64,000 nucleotides of DNA from Stentor coeruleus (Eukaryota > Ciliophora > Heterotrichea > Heterotrichida > Stentoridae), in the NCBI GenBank assembly GCA_001970955.1, contig MPUH01000075.1, positions 1 through 64,000 on the forward strand, in the 5' to 3' direction. The position numbers were made by a program, and so were the translations under genes. This document shows, piece by piece, positions 43,827 to 53,429 of this stretch (the first letter of the stretch is position 1; each line of letters starts with the position of its first letter). Below the pieces are notes generated by a model. It was not told the DNA's origin and did not search any database. It saw only the letters and a program-made list of their open reading frames with translations.

Positions 43827-44857
43827 TATATATTATATTTTTTTATACTTAGCACTGATCTTGAGCTATAAATTTTTAAAGAAAATCTATAAATGTAGAC
43901 ATTTTTTTCATTTTAAGTAAGAATGAGTCTTTATGCTAAAATCTTCATTTGATTTACTTTAAACTTTATAATCATTTGATTTGTGTATGTGATATTGCTT
44001 GTATAAATTAAACTTAGTATTTTATATTTAAGTTTATACATATTGGGATTTTATATATTAAAAATGTAAAGAGAATTTATTACTCTTGATATATAAAGCT
44101 TTTATAGGAATAATTGTTTGGAAGTTACAAAAAGTGTTTATTAGTTAATTGAGATTATAATTTTATATACATTATACATGCTATTATTGGCAAATTCATA
44201 TAATTTCTTCTTTAGGAAAATGGCATTTCATCAAAATAGAAAAAAATTATGGTTGTATGTAACTAAAGTTTTAGATTTATTGTGATTGATATATGTCTTT
44301 GAGATTGCCAGGTTTTGTATCTTTTTCTTGATTGTTAATAAGTTTGTTGGAATTGGCTTTGTCAAGGATGTTAACTTTGGTAATTTTTTTTACTTTTTTT
44401 GTTATTTATTTCTATTTTTGATAAAACTTTTGGGGTCTTTTTTTAGTTTAATGATTTAGATGATAAGTTTGTTTTGTAGTATTTCAAGCTTATTTACATC
44501 ATAATTCAACCTTATAGTCAATTTCTACCTTCAAACAATATACTATAAATTCCACATAATATTTTTTTTTTAAATCAAAAAGCATTCAAATTTTATATGT
44601 TATCAAACCTAAACTTCAATAAAAAATGAAAATTCTCTTTAATCATACCCTAATCATCACTTATCAAAAATCACTCAAAAATCCTTAAAATACGATTTCC
44701 TAAATAACTCCAACTTTCAAAAAGCTTGTCTACCAAATATTCCAAACACCATTTTTGCCAAAAAAAATTACTAAAATTATCTATTAATTCATCAAACAAA
44801 ATCTATCTTATCTAAAAATGCATATTTTATATACACTAAACAAGAAGAAATTATAAC
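43827..44857. other. Intergenic, no gene seen
   Basis: About 1 kb. Left two thirds T/G-rich (upstream of the PARP gene), right third C-rich (downstream of the minus-strand gene at 44858). A minus-strand 15-mer near 43943 fits the intron pattern, but the joined frame ends after nine codons. Confidence 0.5.
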
Positions 44858-46336
44858 CTAAGTTTTTCTTGAACCTAAAGTCCTTTTCTTAGCTAAAGTT
44901 TTCACTGTCGGCGATACAAGCACCGGCACCTCTTCCTCTCCTTTAGACTGATCAGAATAAAAGCTTAACGACCTAAACCCTCTAGTCTGTACAAGTAAAC
45001 TCAAATGCTGATTAACAACTCTCATCCTAATCTCTTCAGCTTGTTTTATTTTCTCTTTCACAGCCAATCTTAACTCCCCAAACACTTCTCTAAGCCCATT
45101 ATTCTCATATTTTTCCTCAGGCATAAGTTTTCTAAGTATACTTTCCCCCCAAGTATTCACATAATCCTTAGCCCTTTTCATTTTATCATATTTTTCTTTC
45201 CCTTCCTTAACTTTTTTTATCATTTCTACAGTCTTATCTTTTAATTTTCCTATATCAGAAATTTTATTACTCCCTCCACTTATCATAATTTTATTCAAAT
45301 TTAATTCGATTTGACTGTTTTTCTCTTTATAATTAAAACATACCCTTTTAGATTCATTTATCATGTTCATTAGAGATGTATAATTGTTTTCTCTAGTAAG
45401 GATTTTTTGAACTACATCTTTAATATTAGAAAGTCCAGTTTGACTTTTTATTTTTATATAGGCTGAGTCTACAACATTGAATTTTTCCATTTCGATTGAG
45501 AGTTTTTTATCTAGGAAAGTATACCAAACTTTGTGTAAAAGGACGCCATTACGAAGAAAATTGTTTCTTATGATTTTTTCTTCGTTTGACACTGATTCAA
45601 CTATTTCTTCATGTCTTTGGCGCATATGTTCACGGCGTATGGAAAATTTTTTACGGTTTGTTAGATCTTTGGATAGATTTTTTGAGATGAAAAGACGCTG
45701 TTTTTTTTCGTGGGCTAGGTCGATACTTAGGGCTCGGAGGTTATTCCGACTTTTGCCTACATGTTTGATAGAGTCAAGACGTTTTTGGTTTTGTTCGCGG
45801 GAAACTTCATTACGTGTTTCGAGGGTGTTTTGGAGAGTGTTGAGCTTGATTTTGAGAAACACTTTTGTTGCTTTCATACGCTTCTTTATATGCTTATAAG
45901 TCTCATTGTCAGTTAATGCATTATATATTTTTTTACGAAGCTTCTCTAATTTGATCTTTAAATTTATCTTATACTCCTTCATCATAACTCTTTTATTTCC
46001 AGATACCCTCTCCTTTTCTTCTAATTTACTCATTTGCTCTTTGGTTATGTTAAATGTTGAATCTATAATGTCCCACTCAGTTTTTGTCTGATTATATTTG
46101 TTTTTAATAACTTTTAACTGGGTACTTAATTCTAAGCGCTCAGGATTTTTTTCTAATTGTTGTATGTCGATGTTTATATTTGAAGTTTTATTTAAAAGAT
46201 TTTTTTCAAACTGATTTGTTAGGAAAAATCTTGAGTGTGTAGAAATATGTGCAGGAGAAATGCTTCTTGTGCGTATTCTTACAGAGTTTTTGTTGTTGGA
46301 CATTGAAGTTGCAGGCCTGACTGAGTTCATAATCAT
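44858..46336 (-). CDS. Coiled-coil protein, outer-dynein-arm docking (ODAD3/CCDC151)-like
   Basis: 492 residues, largely coiled coil (about 55-440), with a disordered basic head and tail. The segment FNVVDSAYIKIKSQTGLSNI followed by VVQKILTRENNYTSLMNMINES, then a Leu-rich run ending NLNKIMISGG, has the order and spacing of the conserved region shared by CCDC151/ODAD3, CCDC63 and ODAD1 (AF-KIK--TG--D---V---FL--E, then L--L-YSG). These proteins tether outer dynein arms to axonemal doublets. The match is by eye and the coiled-coil background makes false similarity possible, so the family call is moderate. The start ATG at 46336 is followed by a second ATG two codons later. Another coiled-coil gene lies 169 bp upstream on the same strand. 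Confidence 0.6.
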   Translation of the reverse strand: MIMNSVRPATSMSNNKNSVRIRTRSISPAHISTHSRFFLTNQFEKNLLNKTSNINIDIQQLEKNPERLELSTQLKVIKNKYNQTKTEWDIIDSTFNITKEQMSKLEEKERVSGNKRVMMKEYKINLKIKLEKLRKKIYNALTDNETYKHIKKRMKATKVFLKIKLNTLQNTLETRNEVSREQNQKRLDSIKHVGKSRNNLRALSIDLAHEKKQRLFISKNLSKDLTNRKKFSIRREHMRQRHEEIVESVSNEEKIIRNNFLRNGVLLHKVWYTFLDKKLSIEMEKFNVVDSAYIKIKSQTGLSNIKDVVQKILTRENNYTSLMNMINESKRVCFNYKEKNSQIELNLNKIMISGGSNKISDIGKLKDKTVEMIKKVKEGKEKYDKMKRAKDYVNTWGESILRKLMPEEKYENNGLREVFGELRLAVKEKIKQAEEIRMRVVNQHLSLLVQTRGFRSLSFYSDQSKGEEEVPVLVSPTVKTLAKKRTLGSRKT

Positions 46337-46505
46337 AATATTATGAAATCTTGTTATAATTTATATATAAAATATTTTTCTATATTTATAGCCTACTTGA
46401 TCATCATATTTTGCATATATTTCCTCATGTCTTTGTATTTAGCTATGATAAAAACGTTTTATTAAATATGATGATAACAAAAATTGCTCTTATTAATTAA
46501 GTACA

Positions 46506-47063
46506 TTAATTTCTACGCCTGAATAACAATATTGGGTTACGAGGAGACCCTATACTTTGTCGTGAAGGTTTGAATATTTCTTTAGAATCATCAACAAGGC
46601 CATTTAGTTTTTCCATCTCCTGATGAAGTTTCATTATCTCTAAATCCTTTTCCTGAACTTTAACATAAACTTTACTAATATCATCCTTCATCTCCTCAAT
46701 TTCCTCAGCTTTTGTCCCATACTCTATTTTCAATTGGACAAGTTTATTTTCCACTACACTTGTAGCATTTTTTATCTCATTAAGTTGTTTTTGTGATGCC
46801 ATTGGATCACTCAGTTTAGTTTTCTCTTTACTTATTAACTCTTTAAAAATTTGTATTTCTTCATATAGCATTTTGTTTTTATCTCTAAGTCCTTTTGATG
46901 AGTTTTTATAATAATTGATTCCTGATAGCGTATCTTTAACTTTCTGTAATAAAGCAGCCCTATATGTTTTTTACCTTTCTCTTTGTGCATAAGTCATGTG
47001 GAATTTAGAATAGTCTTGATTGTATTCATAAGAAAATTCTTCGCAAAGTGGCTCTTTTTTCAT
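46506..47063 (-). CDS. Coiled-coil protein, one intron
   Basis: 180 residues after removing the 15-nt intron at 46960-46974. The first exon (28 codons, MKKEPLCEEFSYEYNQDY...) is polar and aromatic; the rest is coiled coil (about 30-155) with a basic, Ser/Pro-containing tail (SRQSIGSPRNPILLFRRRN). I recognise no family. Without the intron the gene would appear to start at an internal Met at 46871, losing 58 residues. The region upstream of 47063 is G-rich on the plus strand, as for other minus-strand genes. Possibly cytoskeletal, given composition only. Confidence 0.78.
46960..46974 (-). other. 15-nt intron (coiled-coil gene)
   Basis: Minus strand gtaaaaaacatatag: same sequence as PUS7 intron 1, A at position 10, TAG end; removes an in-frame TAA. 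Confidence 0.88.
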
Positions 47064-47764
47064 ATTTTATATAAATTTAGAAATAGAGAAAATAATATAT
47101 GAGTTTTATATGAATGGAAAAAGTATATGAAAAAGTAGATTTTGTTATGAAAATTTTCAGTTTTAGAAGGTTTCTAGGAAAGATATAGTCGGATGATAAT
47201 GAAATTTAAGAAAATTATTGTGTTGATTATGTTTAACAGAGATTTAATATGTGAAAATGGAAGATTTTTTAGGTGAGTATTCCATTTAAGTTGTGTTTTA
47301 ATATGATTTATGTTGTTGCAAATGATTGATTTTAATATTGAGGATATGCTTTTTCCTTATTTTTATGTGCAAGCTGAAAGTGTATTTAAACTTCCCATAA
47401 ACTATTATACAATAAACCCTTACCTTGATGCAACCAGAACGCAACTAATCCTTGCTTACCTTTTTTAACTACTTAATTCCCTCATCTTCCTAATCAAAAA
47501 AAAAAAATGCTTCACTTTCTCAGCAACTTTTTACTAAAACTACCTCAAAGTCTTTTCCCAATCCATGAAAATTAAATCTTTACCACAAAATCCAAAAAAT
47601 ACTTTCAACTCATAATTTTCAAAATAATATGTACAAACATCAACAGTACCTTATAAGCTACAATATCATCACCTTCATCCACAAATTTCATTACATTAAC
47701 CACAATCTTAAATCCATCTAAAAAATCCATTATAAATTGGCATTAAATAAACTAGTTGACAAAA
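47064..47764. other. Divergent intergenic region
   Basis: About 700 bp. The left half is G-rich and the right half C-rich on the plus strand, i.e. each side is C-rich on the strand of the gene it precedes. No gene seen. Confidence 0.55.
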
Positions 47765-48580
47765 ATGAATGCAGAAGAAAGCAAAATACAAATACTCAGC
47801 ACTTTACAAAAAGACATCGAAAACAGTAAATGTTTTGACTGTAATGATGAAAACCCAGTTTATGCATCTTTAGCTTTTGGGTGTTTTGTCTGTGCTACAT
47901 GTTCAAAGTTCCATATAAGTCTGGGTCAAGGGATAACAAAAATTAAAAGCATCGATGAAGAATGGGAAACAAATGAGATAAATATAATATCATCTGGGGG
48001 AAATAGTGCTTTAAGAGAATTTTTCAATTACTATGGTATGATGGGAATGCCAAGTAATAACAAATACTACAGCAAAGCTGCAGGGTTTTATAAAGAAATG
48101 CTTGCTACAGTATCAAAAGATCAGGAATTTTCTTTAGATTTTCCTCCAGTAGAAGAAGGGATTCAATTGATAAACCTTAAAACAGTTCAAAACTCATGCT
48201 TGTCTTTAAGAATAGAAGAAACTAGAATAAGCCATCCTTTACTTAAAGAACCAAATGATAAAACGCATTTTTGTAGCTGTGTAAAGACTTTATGCTTAAG
48301 AATGATTGGATTAGGAAATACTGCAGCAGAAAAAATCAATAGAAAAGTTGGCGAAATATCTCAAAAACCCTCAGTGGTACGAGCTGAGCAGAAAACCTTA
48401 GAAGTTTTTAATAGGATTGAATCAAAAATATCATCACTTGCTAGAAATATGAGGAATAGATTAAAAAACCGAGCAAGCAACGCAACTGCTGATCCACAAA
48501 CTGATTCTGTCACAAAAGACCAAAATTTTATTCAAAGTGACCATAAATCAAATTTACAAGCATATCCTGACCTAATTTAG
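47765..48580 (+). CDS. ArfGAP-domain protein lacking the catalytic arginine
   Basis: 271 residues from the ATG at 47765 (the frame opens three codons earlier with TTG). The N-terminal ArfGAP zinc finger is clear: CFDC, 16 residues, CATC (about 21-43), in the context NPVYASLAFGCFVC, close to the ARFGAP2/3 group that acts on Arf1 in COPI traffic. However, the arginine finger that follows CxxC in active ArfGAPs (CSGxHR) is Ile here (CSKFHI), and the usual Trp before AS is Tyr. The downstream half of the domain (GGNSALREFF) is present. The C-terminal 120 residues are polar, with basic helices. The protein may bind Arf or membranes without stimulating GTP hydrolysis. Convincing as ArfGAP fold; inactivity is an inference. 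Confidence 0.88.
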   Translation: MNAEESKIQILSTLQKDIENSKCFDCNDENPVYASLAFGCFVCATCSKFHISLGQGITKIKSIDEEWETNEINIISSGGNSALREFFNYYGMMGMPSNNKYYSKAAGFYKEMLATVSKDQEFSLDFPPVEEGIQLINLKTVQNSCLSLRIEETRISHPLLKEPNDKTHFCSCVKTLCLRMIGLGNTAAEKINRKVGEISQKPSVVRAEQKTLEVFNRIESKISSLARNMRNRLKNRASNATADPQTDSVTKDQNFIQSDHKSNLQAYPDLI

Positions 48581-49375
48581 ATACTTAGTTTTAAGTTATT
48601 TAAGTAACATATATGCTTAAAAAATACATTTTTTGTCTATAAAAAAGTCTTACATAAAAATGTATAATAAACGCTTAGAGTTTGAAGATAGACAATGTAA
48701 ATATTCTGTTTAATAAAGTGTTTCTGGGCAAATGCCTTGATACTGCATTGATTAGAAGTAAAAGTACAGTTTGAATCTTGTTATTAGTATTTTCTTTTAA
48801 TTTCTCAGCTTTTAACTTCTTAATTTATCTCAATTTCTTTTCGATTTTTTCCCTTTCTCATTTGATTTCACTTTCCTGTGAGTATTTTTCTTTAATTTTC
48901 CTCTTTCTTCATATATATTTCCCGTTCGAGTTTTTTTTCTAATCAAGTTTTCCTTTCCATGATCTTTTGCTTTTTTTACCCTGCGATTTTTTTTATTTCA
49001 ATATACTTGACTTCATGTTTTATTAGCAGTTTTTCTTTAATTTTTATAGCATCTTTTTCTATTTTTTTATCGTCAAGATACATTTTCTATTGAGTTTATA
49101 AATCTTAACAAAAAATTTTAACTAGTTTCCTAAGATCAGTGTTATACTTTTTAAAATATAAGATAAATATCTTCAAGGTAATCATCTGTTGATTCATAAT
49201 TCTTAGTATTTAGTTTTTTTTTATAGCTCCTAAATTCATTGGTTTTGATTATAATCTATGATATTTTAACCTATACAATCGGCTAAATTGAGTAATAGCC
49301 TAGTATAAGAGAGTATTGTTTATGCTTAGATTAACCCCCTTGAAGGTTAGCTTTTGTTTTATTGTCCATTATAAA
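48581..49375. other. Intergenic, T-rich
   Basis: About 800 bp. Bases 48780-49130 are T/C-rich, so the minus strand gives Lys/Glu-rich text interrupted by many stops (one 34-codon ATG piece from 49083). That is expected of purine-rich DNA and is not called a gene. Confidence 0.5.
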
Positions 49376-49876
49376 ATGGTTTATTTTATGTGTGACTTGT
49401 GTGCGGAAACATTTAAGAAAAACCAGGTCAAAAATCATTATTATCAGTGCTCGACTCAATTTATGACTTGTGTGGATTGCAATAAAAGCTATAATCGGCA
49501 AGAAATCGATGCCCATACATCCTGTAAAACAGAAGCTGAAAAATATTTTGGGAAATTCTACCAAGGAAAAAAAACCTCAGAAGAAACTAAAGGAAAAACT
49601 AGCATCCCTCAAAGCAAAGCAGTTGAGCCGAAAAAAGTTAAAGTAAATCCTTGGAAAGGATGGAAAAACGAGATAAAAGTCGTCTTAAAAAACTTAGGAA
49701 GCGAAGGAGAGACAGTTAAAAAAGTTAAGAAAATGGTAATGAAAAGGTTTAAAGAAACACATAAAGGTGACCACGATGTTGATGAGACATTTGATAAAAA
49801 GTTACAATTTAACAGATTCAAAGTTCTTGGCGATAGGGTTGTTTATTATAGATATATACAAAATAATGATATTTAG
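49376..49876 (+). CDS. LYAR-type C2HC zinc-finger protein
   Basis: 166 residues from the ATG at 49376; the frame also opens upstream, but MVYFMCDLC matches the family N-terminus (MVFFTCNACGE in LYAR). Two C2HC-type LYAR fingers are visible: CDLC...HYYQC (about 6-26) and CVDCNKSY...HTSC (about 33-50), followed by TEAEKYFGKFYQGK, a conserved LYAR run. The middle is basic. The C-terminal 60 residues (NEIKVVLKNLG...KKVKKMVMKRF) look like the LYAR C-terminal helical domain. LYAR proteins are nucleolar and act in ribosome biogenesis and RNA processing. An initiator tRNA gene and eL41 lie just downstream, which is a fitting but probably accidental cluster. Confidence 0.9.
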   Translation: MVYFMCDLCAETFKKNQVKNHYYQCSTQFMTCVDCNKSYNRQEIDAHTSCKTEAEKYFGKFYQGKKTSEETKGKTSIPQSKAVEPKKVKVNPWKGWKNEIKVVLKNLGSEGETVKKVKKMVMKRFKETHKGDHDVDETFDKKLQFNRFKVLGDRVVYYRYIQNNDI

Positions 49877-50020
49877 GAAGTTTAGGAAAATGTTTTGAGA
49901 TTTTTATATTAGTTTAAATGCTTATATATCATAAATAAAACACATAAAAAACTTCAAAAAAATACTATCAAAGCACTAAGGGAATTATCAGTATATATAC
50001 AAACTAAGATAAATACTATC

Positions 50021-50092
50021 AGCGAAGTGGCGCAGTGGAAGCGTGCTGGGCTCATAACCCAGAGGTCGATGGATCGAAACCATTCTTCGCTA
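50021..50092 (+). tRNA. Initiator tRNA-Met (CAT)
   Basis: 72 nt with a full cloverleaf: acceptor AGCGAAG/CTTCGCT with A73, anticodon loop CTCATAA in a GCTGGG/CCCAG stem, and T-arm GGATCGAAACC. The A1-U72 pair, the GGG/CCC pairs in the anticodon stem and the T-loop with A in place of T54 are hallmarks of eukaryotic initiator tRNA. There is no intron. A T6 tract starts two bases after the gene (terminator). Confidence 0.97.
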
Positions 50093-50093
50093 C

Positions 50094-50099
50094 TTTTTT
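50094..50099 (+). terminator. Pol III terminator (T6) after tRNA-iMet
   Basis: cttttttc directly after the tRNA 3' end; oligo-T on the coding strand is the RNA polymerase III stop signal. Confidence 0.85.
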
Positions 50100-50115
50100 C
50101 CCAATTAAACCCACT

Positions 50116-50243
50116 TTAAAAGTTCAAAATTCTACCCATGAAGCTTATCAAATCCCACCTCATTTCACATTTTCTCCTTTTAAAAGTTCAAAATTCTACC
50201 CATGAAGCTTATCAAATCCCACCTCATTTCACATTTTCTCCCT
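50116..50243. repeat. 64-bp tandem duplication
   Basis: Bases 50116-50179 repeat almost exactly at 50180-50243 without an N between them. It lies just after the tRNA terminator. It may be genuine, or a contig overlap like those at the N positions where the gap base was lost. Confidence 0.8.
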
Positions 50244-50479
50244 TTAAAAAAAATATCTTCCCTCAACAAAACCACAAAACCCAAAAAAATCTTAAAAAAA
50301 ATATTTTCCAAGCCAAAAAGTTCTAAAAAAATCTTAAGTGCCAATACGTACACAAAACTTTATATTCTAAATACAAGAAGAACCTATAGAAATCATGGTA
50401 AAAAAAAAAATTCTTATATAAAAATCCAATTTCATAGTACCGTAGGTTAATTAGGGGAAATTTTATGGTTAATAATAAT

Positions 50480-50557
50480 ATGAGAGAAAAGTGGAAGAAA
50501 AAGAGAATGAGAAGACTCAAGAAGAAGCGAAAAAAGATGAGGCAAAGGGCTAAGTAA
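50480..50557 (+). CDS. Ribosomal protein eL41 (RPL41)
   Basis: A 25-codon gene encoding [20 protein letters not shown] followed by RQRAK. eL41 is the smallest eukaryotic ribosomal protein, 25 residues in yeast and animals ([20 protein letters not shown]...), and forms a single helix bridging the subunits. Length, Trp5 and Met positions all match. The ATG follows an A-rich leader and the stop is TAA. The ORF is far too short for routine calling. Neighbours are tRNA-iMet and LYAR. Confidence 0.95.
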   Translation: [25 protein letters not shown]

Positions 50558-50891
50558 ATAACTATTTTTGGATAGTAAAAGAATTGTTTATATATTTTCT
50601 GTGTTTTTTTTTTTGAGATAGTTTAGGAATTTATAATTTTGTGTTTGTGTTAGGGATAAGGATGTTAAGGTTTGTTATATGTGTATGAATAAAGATTGTA
50701 AGGGGCTAGGCACTGATAAAGNGGCTAGGCACTGATAAAAAATTTTAGAAGGGTGTTTTAAAGATAAATTTAGGTATATGGAATAAAAAAAGCTAATGAT
50801 AGGTTTAAGATAAGGAATGATAATTAGGTATTGAGGTTTAAGATATTCTTAATGATGATGAAGACTTTATAAACTCTAAGATTTTATATTA
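50558..50891. other. Intergenic with N join
   Basis: About 330 bp, G-rich on the plus strand. A 17-bp duplication (ggctaggcactgataaa) flanks the N at 50722. No gene seen. Confidence 0.55.
50704..50739. repeat. 17-bp duplication around N at 50722
   Basis: 50704-50720 and 50723-50739 are identical; assembly join. Confidence 0.75.
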
Positions 50892-52382
50892 ATGGAAGGC
50901 AAGTACTTAGCGAAACACCAAAGGGTCAATCTGGCCCAGCAAATTCGTAAAACACATTTCACTCTTGGAGGCGGGGCTAACACCTATAATACAACATCCA
51001 ACAACAATTTCAAAAACCCATCCTCACTAAATAATTCCCAATCAAACTGCAATCTCAGTACCGAACTGCGAAAAACTCATCTAATAATGGGCACTGACTA
51101 CAAACCTCGTTGTTCAGAGTTTAAATTCAGCTACAAAAACAAAAAACCTGACCTAAGCCAATCAGTTATAATAAAAAAAGATCTAAGCAAGCATGGTATA
51201 ATTCTTGGAACAACATCAACCCATTATATCCCAACAACTTCAAATAGTTATAAATTATTAAAATCTAATACTCAGCATGTGAACTCAACCTGGCAAATCG
51301 AACAAAACCTCCGAAAGCATCATTTTAACCTTGGCTCCGACCCAACAACCAAAACCAGTACTTTCACAGAAAATTTTCCTAAAAAACAAGCTGAAAAAGT
51401 GACTCAAAATGAAGCATTAAAAAAAGACTTATGTGAATCACACTTCATCTTAGGCTGTGCGCCAAAAATGCTTAAAAGTTCTTTCCAAAGCCAGTACCCA
51501 GCTTATAACATACAAAACACACACTTATCTAAAAACCAAATCAACAACCTCCGTAAAGAGCATTTTAATTTCGGATCAGAAACCCGAAGTTTTTCTTCAA
51601 CAAACAACATGTATTATATAACAAAAAAAGAAGAAAAACAAGATTTTAATTCTGAAAAAATGGATGATTTAAGATCTTCACATATAATATTAGGTAAAAC
51701 TCAGTCCTCATATTCTCTAACATCACAATTCCCTAAAACTCGTTCTGGGTCTTTAGATGATATAAAACTCAAAACTTCAGGTATTAAAATCAGAGACTCG
51801 CATTTTATTATGGGAGATGACTATTTATCATATAAAACAAGTTATATATCAACACATATAAAACCAAATAACATTGAAATTACTGAAAATCTTAATTCAC
51901 ATAGACATTTGACGTCAAGTTTGATGTTTGGTGATGAGAAAATCCCTTTGTCTAATACTCAAGCTTCATTTAAACAAATAAAATATAATGAAGTTGAACA
52001 CCCTGACCCAAAACTTATAAAAGACCTTAAAAACCATCATTTTATATTTAATGATGGGGGGAAATACTATAAAACTACATCAGAATGTTTAGGGCAAAAA
52101 GGTGGAGAACCAGGGAAAATCGACCCTGATATTGTAAAAAATATCATGGCATCGCATTTTAAGTATGGAGCTGACCCTAATCATTTGTTATCATCAAATC
52201 AAAATGATTATAAGAAACCTCAATGTTCTAGGGTAAAATATGATAACTCTTTAAGCAAAAACCTTAGGAAAACACATTTTTGTATTGGAAATGATAAAGG
52301 ATTATGGAGAACTGAACAGCAAAATGAGTATAATTGGATACAACCTGTAGCTGATAATGAATATCGTCCTAGTCAATTATAA
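50892..52382 (+). CDS. Protein with 12 HF-x-L-G repeats, likely microtubule or cortex associated
   Basis: 496 residues built almost entirely from about 12 repeats of about 40 residues. Each unit has a core like LRKTHFxLG (QIRKTHFTLG, NLRKHHFNLG, DLCESHFILG, NLRKEHFNFG, KIRDSHFIMG, NIMASHFKYG, NLRKTHFCIG) followed 10-14 residues later by an S/T-rich turn and an aromatic (YxTTSxxxF/Y). Between cores the sequence is polar and disordered. There is no membrane segment or enzyme motif. Such short, evenly spaced motifs in an extended chain are typical of microtubule inner or lattice-binding proteins (SAXO, PPP1R32-like), which would fit a ciliate cortex, but I cannot assign the family. The gene converges on the next one with 13 bp between stops. 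Confidence 0.8.
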   Translation: MEGKYLAKHQRVNLAQQIRKTHFTLGGGANTYNTTSNNNFKNPSSLNNSQSNCNLSTELRKTHLIMGTDYKPRCSEFKFSYKNKKPDLSQSVIIKKDLSKHGIILGTTSTHYIPTTSNSYKLLKSNTQHVNSTWQIEQNLRKHHFNLGSDPTTKTSTFTENFPKKQAEKVTQNEALKKDLCESHFILGCAPKMLKSSFQSQYPAYNIQNTHLSKNQINNLRKEHFNFGSETRSFSSTNNMYYITKKEEKQDFNSEKMDDLRSSHIILGKTQSSYSLTSQFPKTRSGSLDDIKLKTSGIKIRDSHFIMGDDYLSYKTSYISTHIKPNNIEITENLNSHRHLTSSLMFGDEKIPLSNTQASFKQIKYNEVEHPDPKLIKDLKNHHFIFNDGGKYYKTTSECLGQKGGEPGKIDPDIVKNIMASHFKYGADPNHLLSSNQNDYKKPQCSRVKYDNSLSKNLRKTHFCIGNDKGLWRTEQQNEYNWIQPVADNEYRPSQL

Positions 52383-52395
52383 AAATACTAATTAT

Positions 52396-52959
52396 TTACT
52401 TTTTTTTTAGACGTAATTCTTCTTCAAAAGTTGTTGCTACGGCGCGGTTTAGGGTTTCTCGCTCGTTTTTTAGGCTGGTTAATTGGGTTTGGAGGTTTTT
52501 TAGTATTTCTTGATTCTTTTTAGATTCGTTTTCTGCTGAGATTCTTTCAGTTGAAGCTTGGTCTAGTTTGTTGTTTAGAGTGTTTGCCGATTCTTCGAGG
52601 TTTTCTCGTTGTTTTAGTAGTGAGTTTAGTTCAGAGTTAAGTTTTTCTGTTTCTTTTTGTAGAGTTTCTTTTTCCCTGAGCTTGGATTTTTTTGAGTTCC
52701 GAAGTCTGAGAAGTTCTTCGTGTTCTGAGTTGTTTTTTTGGTATTCTTCTTCGTTTTGGACTTTTGTGCAGATGTAATGGACTTTGAGGGTTTCTTCTAT
52801 TTGGAGAAGCTCTTGCTTAGTCGATTCAAGCTCTTCAAGTTTTTTTTCAAGCCTTTTAGATTCTTTTTTAAGAAACTCGCACTGTTTTTTGGCATCCTGC
52901 ACTGCAGATTTTGAGCGAGAAAGCTTAACAAGGAATTCTTGGAGGATTTTATCTGACAT
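52396..52959 (-). CDS. Coiled-coil protein
   Basis: 187 residues, continuous coiled coil from about residue 5 to 180 with regular Leu heptads and very high Glu/Lys/Gln/Ser. No head or tail domain and no recognisable family. The start ATG is the first in frame. The gene converges on the 12-repeat gene (13 bp between stops). Proteins of this kind are often structural parts of basal bodies, fibres or axonemes in ciliates; nothing in the sequence decides which. Confidence 0.75.
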   Translation of the reverse strand: MSDKILQEFLVKLSRSKSAVQDAKKQCEFLKKESKRLEKKLEELESTKQELLQIEETLKVHYICTKVQNEEEYQKNNSEHEELLRLRNSKKSKLREKETLQKETEKLNSELNSLLKQRENLEESANTLNNKLDQASTERISAENESKKNQEILKNLQTQLTSLKNERETLNRAVATTFEEELRLKKK

Positions 52960-53048
52960 TTATCATACAATAGTAAGCTAAGCTATAAAAATCTAGATTT
53001 AGACCTAAAAACATGTGAAAAAAATCCAATAAAGTCTTATGTTATATT

Positions 53049-53115
53049 AAAAACACACGAAAGCTATTAAAAAAACACAAAAGATATTAAAAAACACGGA
53101 AGTTATTAAAAAACG
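53049..53115. repeat. Short tandem repeat upstream of 53121 gene
   Basis: About 3.5 copies of a roughly 20-bp unit close to ttaaaaaacacgaaagcta, ending just before the ATG at 53121. It may be a promoter or leader element. Confidence 0.6.
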
Positions 53116-53135
53116 CTATCATGTTTTACAATAAT

Positions 53136-53429
53136 ATGGGCGGACTATCTAGCAAAGACTGTGAATGTTTTTTTGCACTATCCAAAGCAACTTCAGTATT
53201 TTGGGCTGTAAAAGATGATGATACTGACTCAATAATTTTAGAAGAAGATGATAATGAGCCAATAGAACTCCATTCTAAAAAAATAACCCAAAGTTCAATA
53301 TTGAATACTAAAATGCATAACCCCAAAAATAAAGAAGCATCTCATCAAGATATAACTTCTCAAGTATATGAGTCTTCTTTATGTTTAGAAAACAACAACT
53401 TTAGCCGATTAAAATATGAGGAAGTATAA
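53136..53429 (+). CDS. Small acidic protein, possibly N-myristoylated
   Basis: From the ATG at 53136 the product starts MGGLSSKDCECFF, which fits an N-myristoylation signal (Gly2, Ser6) with Cys residues at 9 and 11 that could be palmitoylated. The frame opens at an earlier ATG (53121) that would add MFYNN and hide the signal; I prefer the second on this ground. The 97 residues are acidic (KDDDTDSIILEEDDNEP) and disordered. No family is recognised. A membrane-attached adaptor is a fair guess and no more. Confidence 0.6.
   Translation: MGGLSSKDCECFFALSKATSVFWAVKDDDTDSIILEEDDNEPIELHSKKITQSSILNTKMHNPKNKEASHQDITSQVYESSLCLENNNFSRLKYEEV

Noticed and set aside
48660-49083. Coiled-coil-like minus-strand text
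   Set aside because: Purine-rich strand reads as Lys/Glu in every frame; many stops and no consistent frame.
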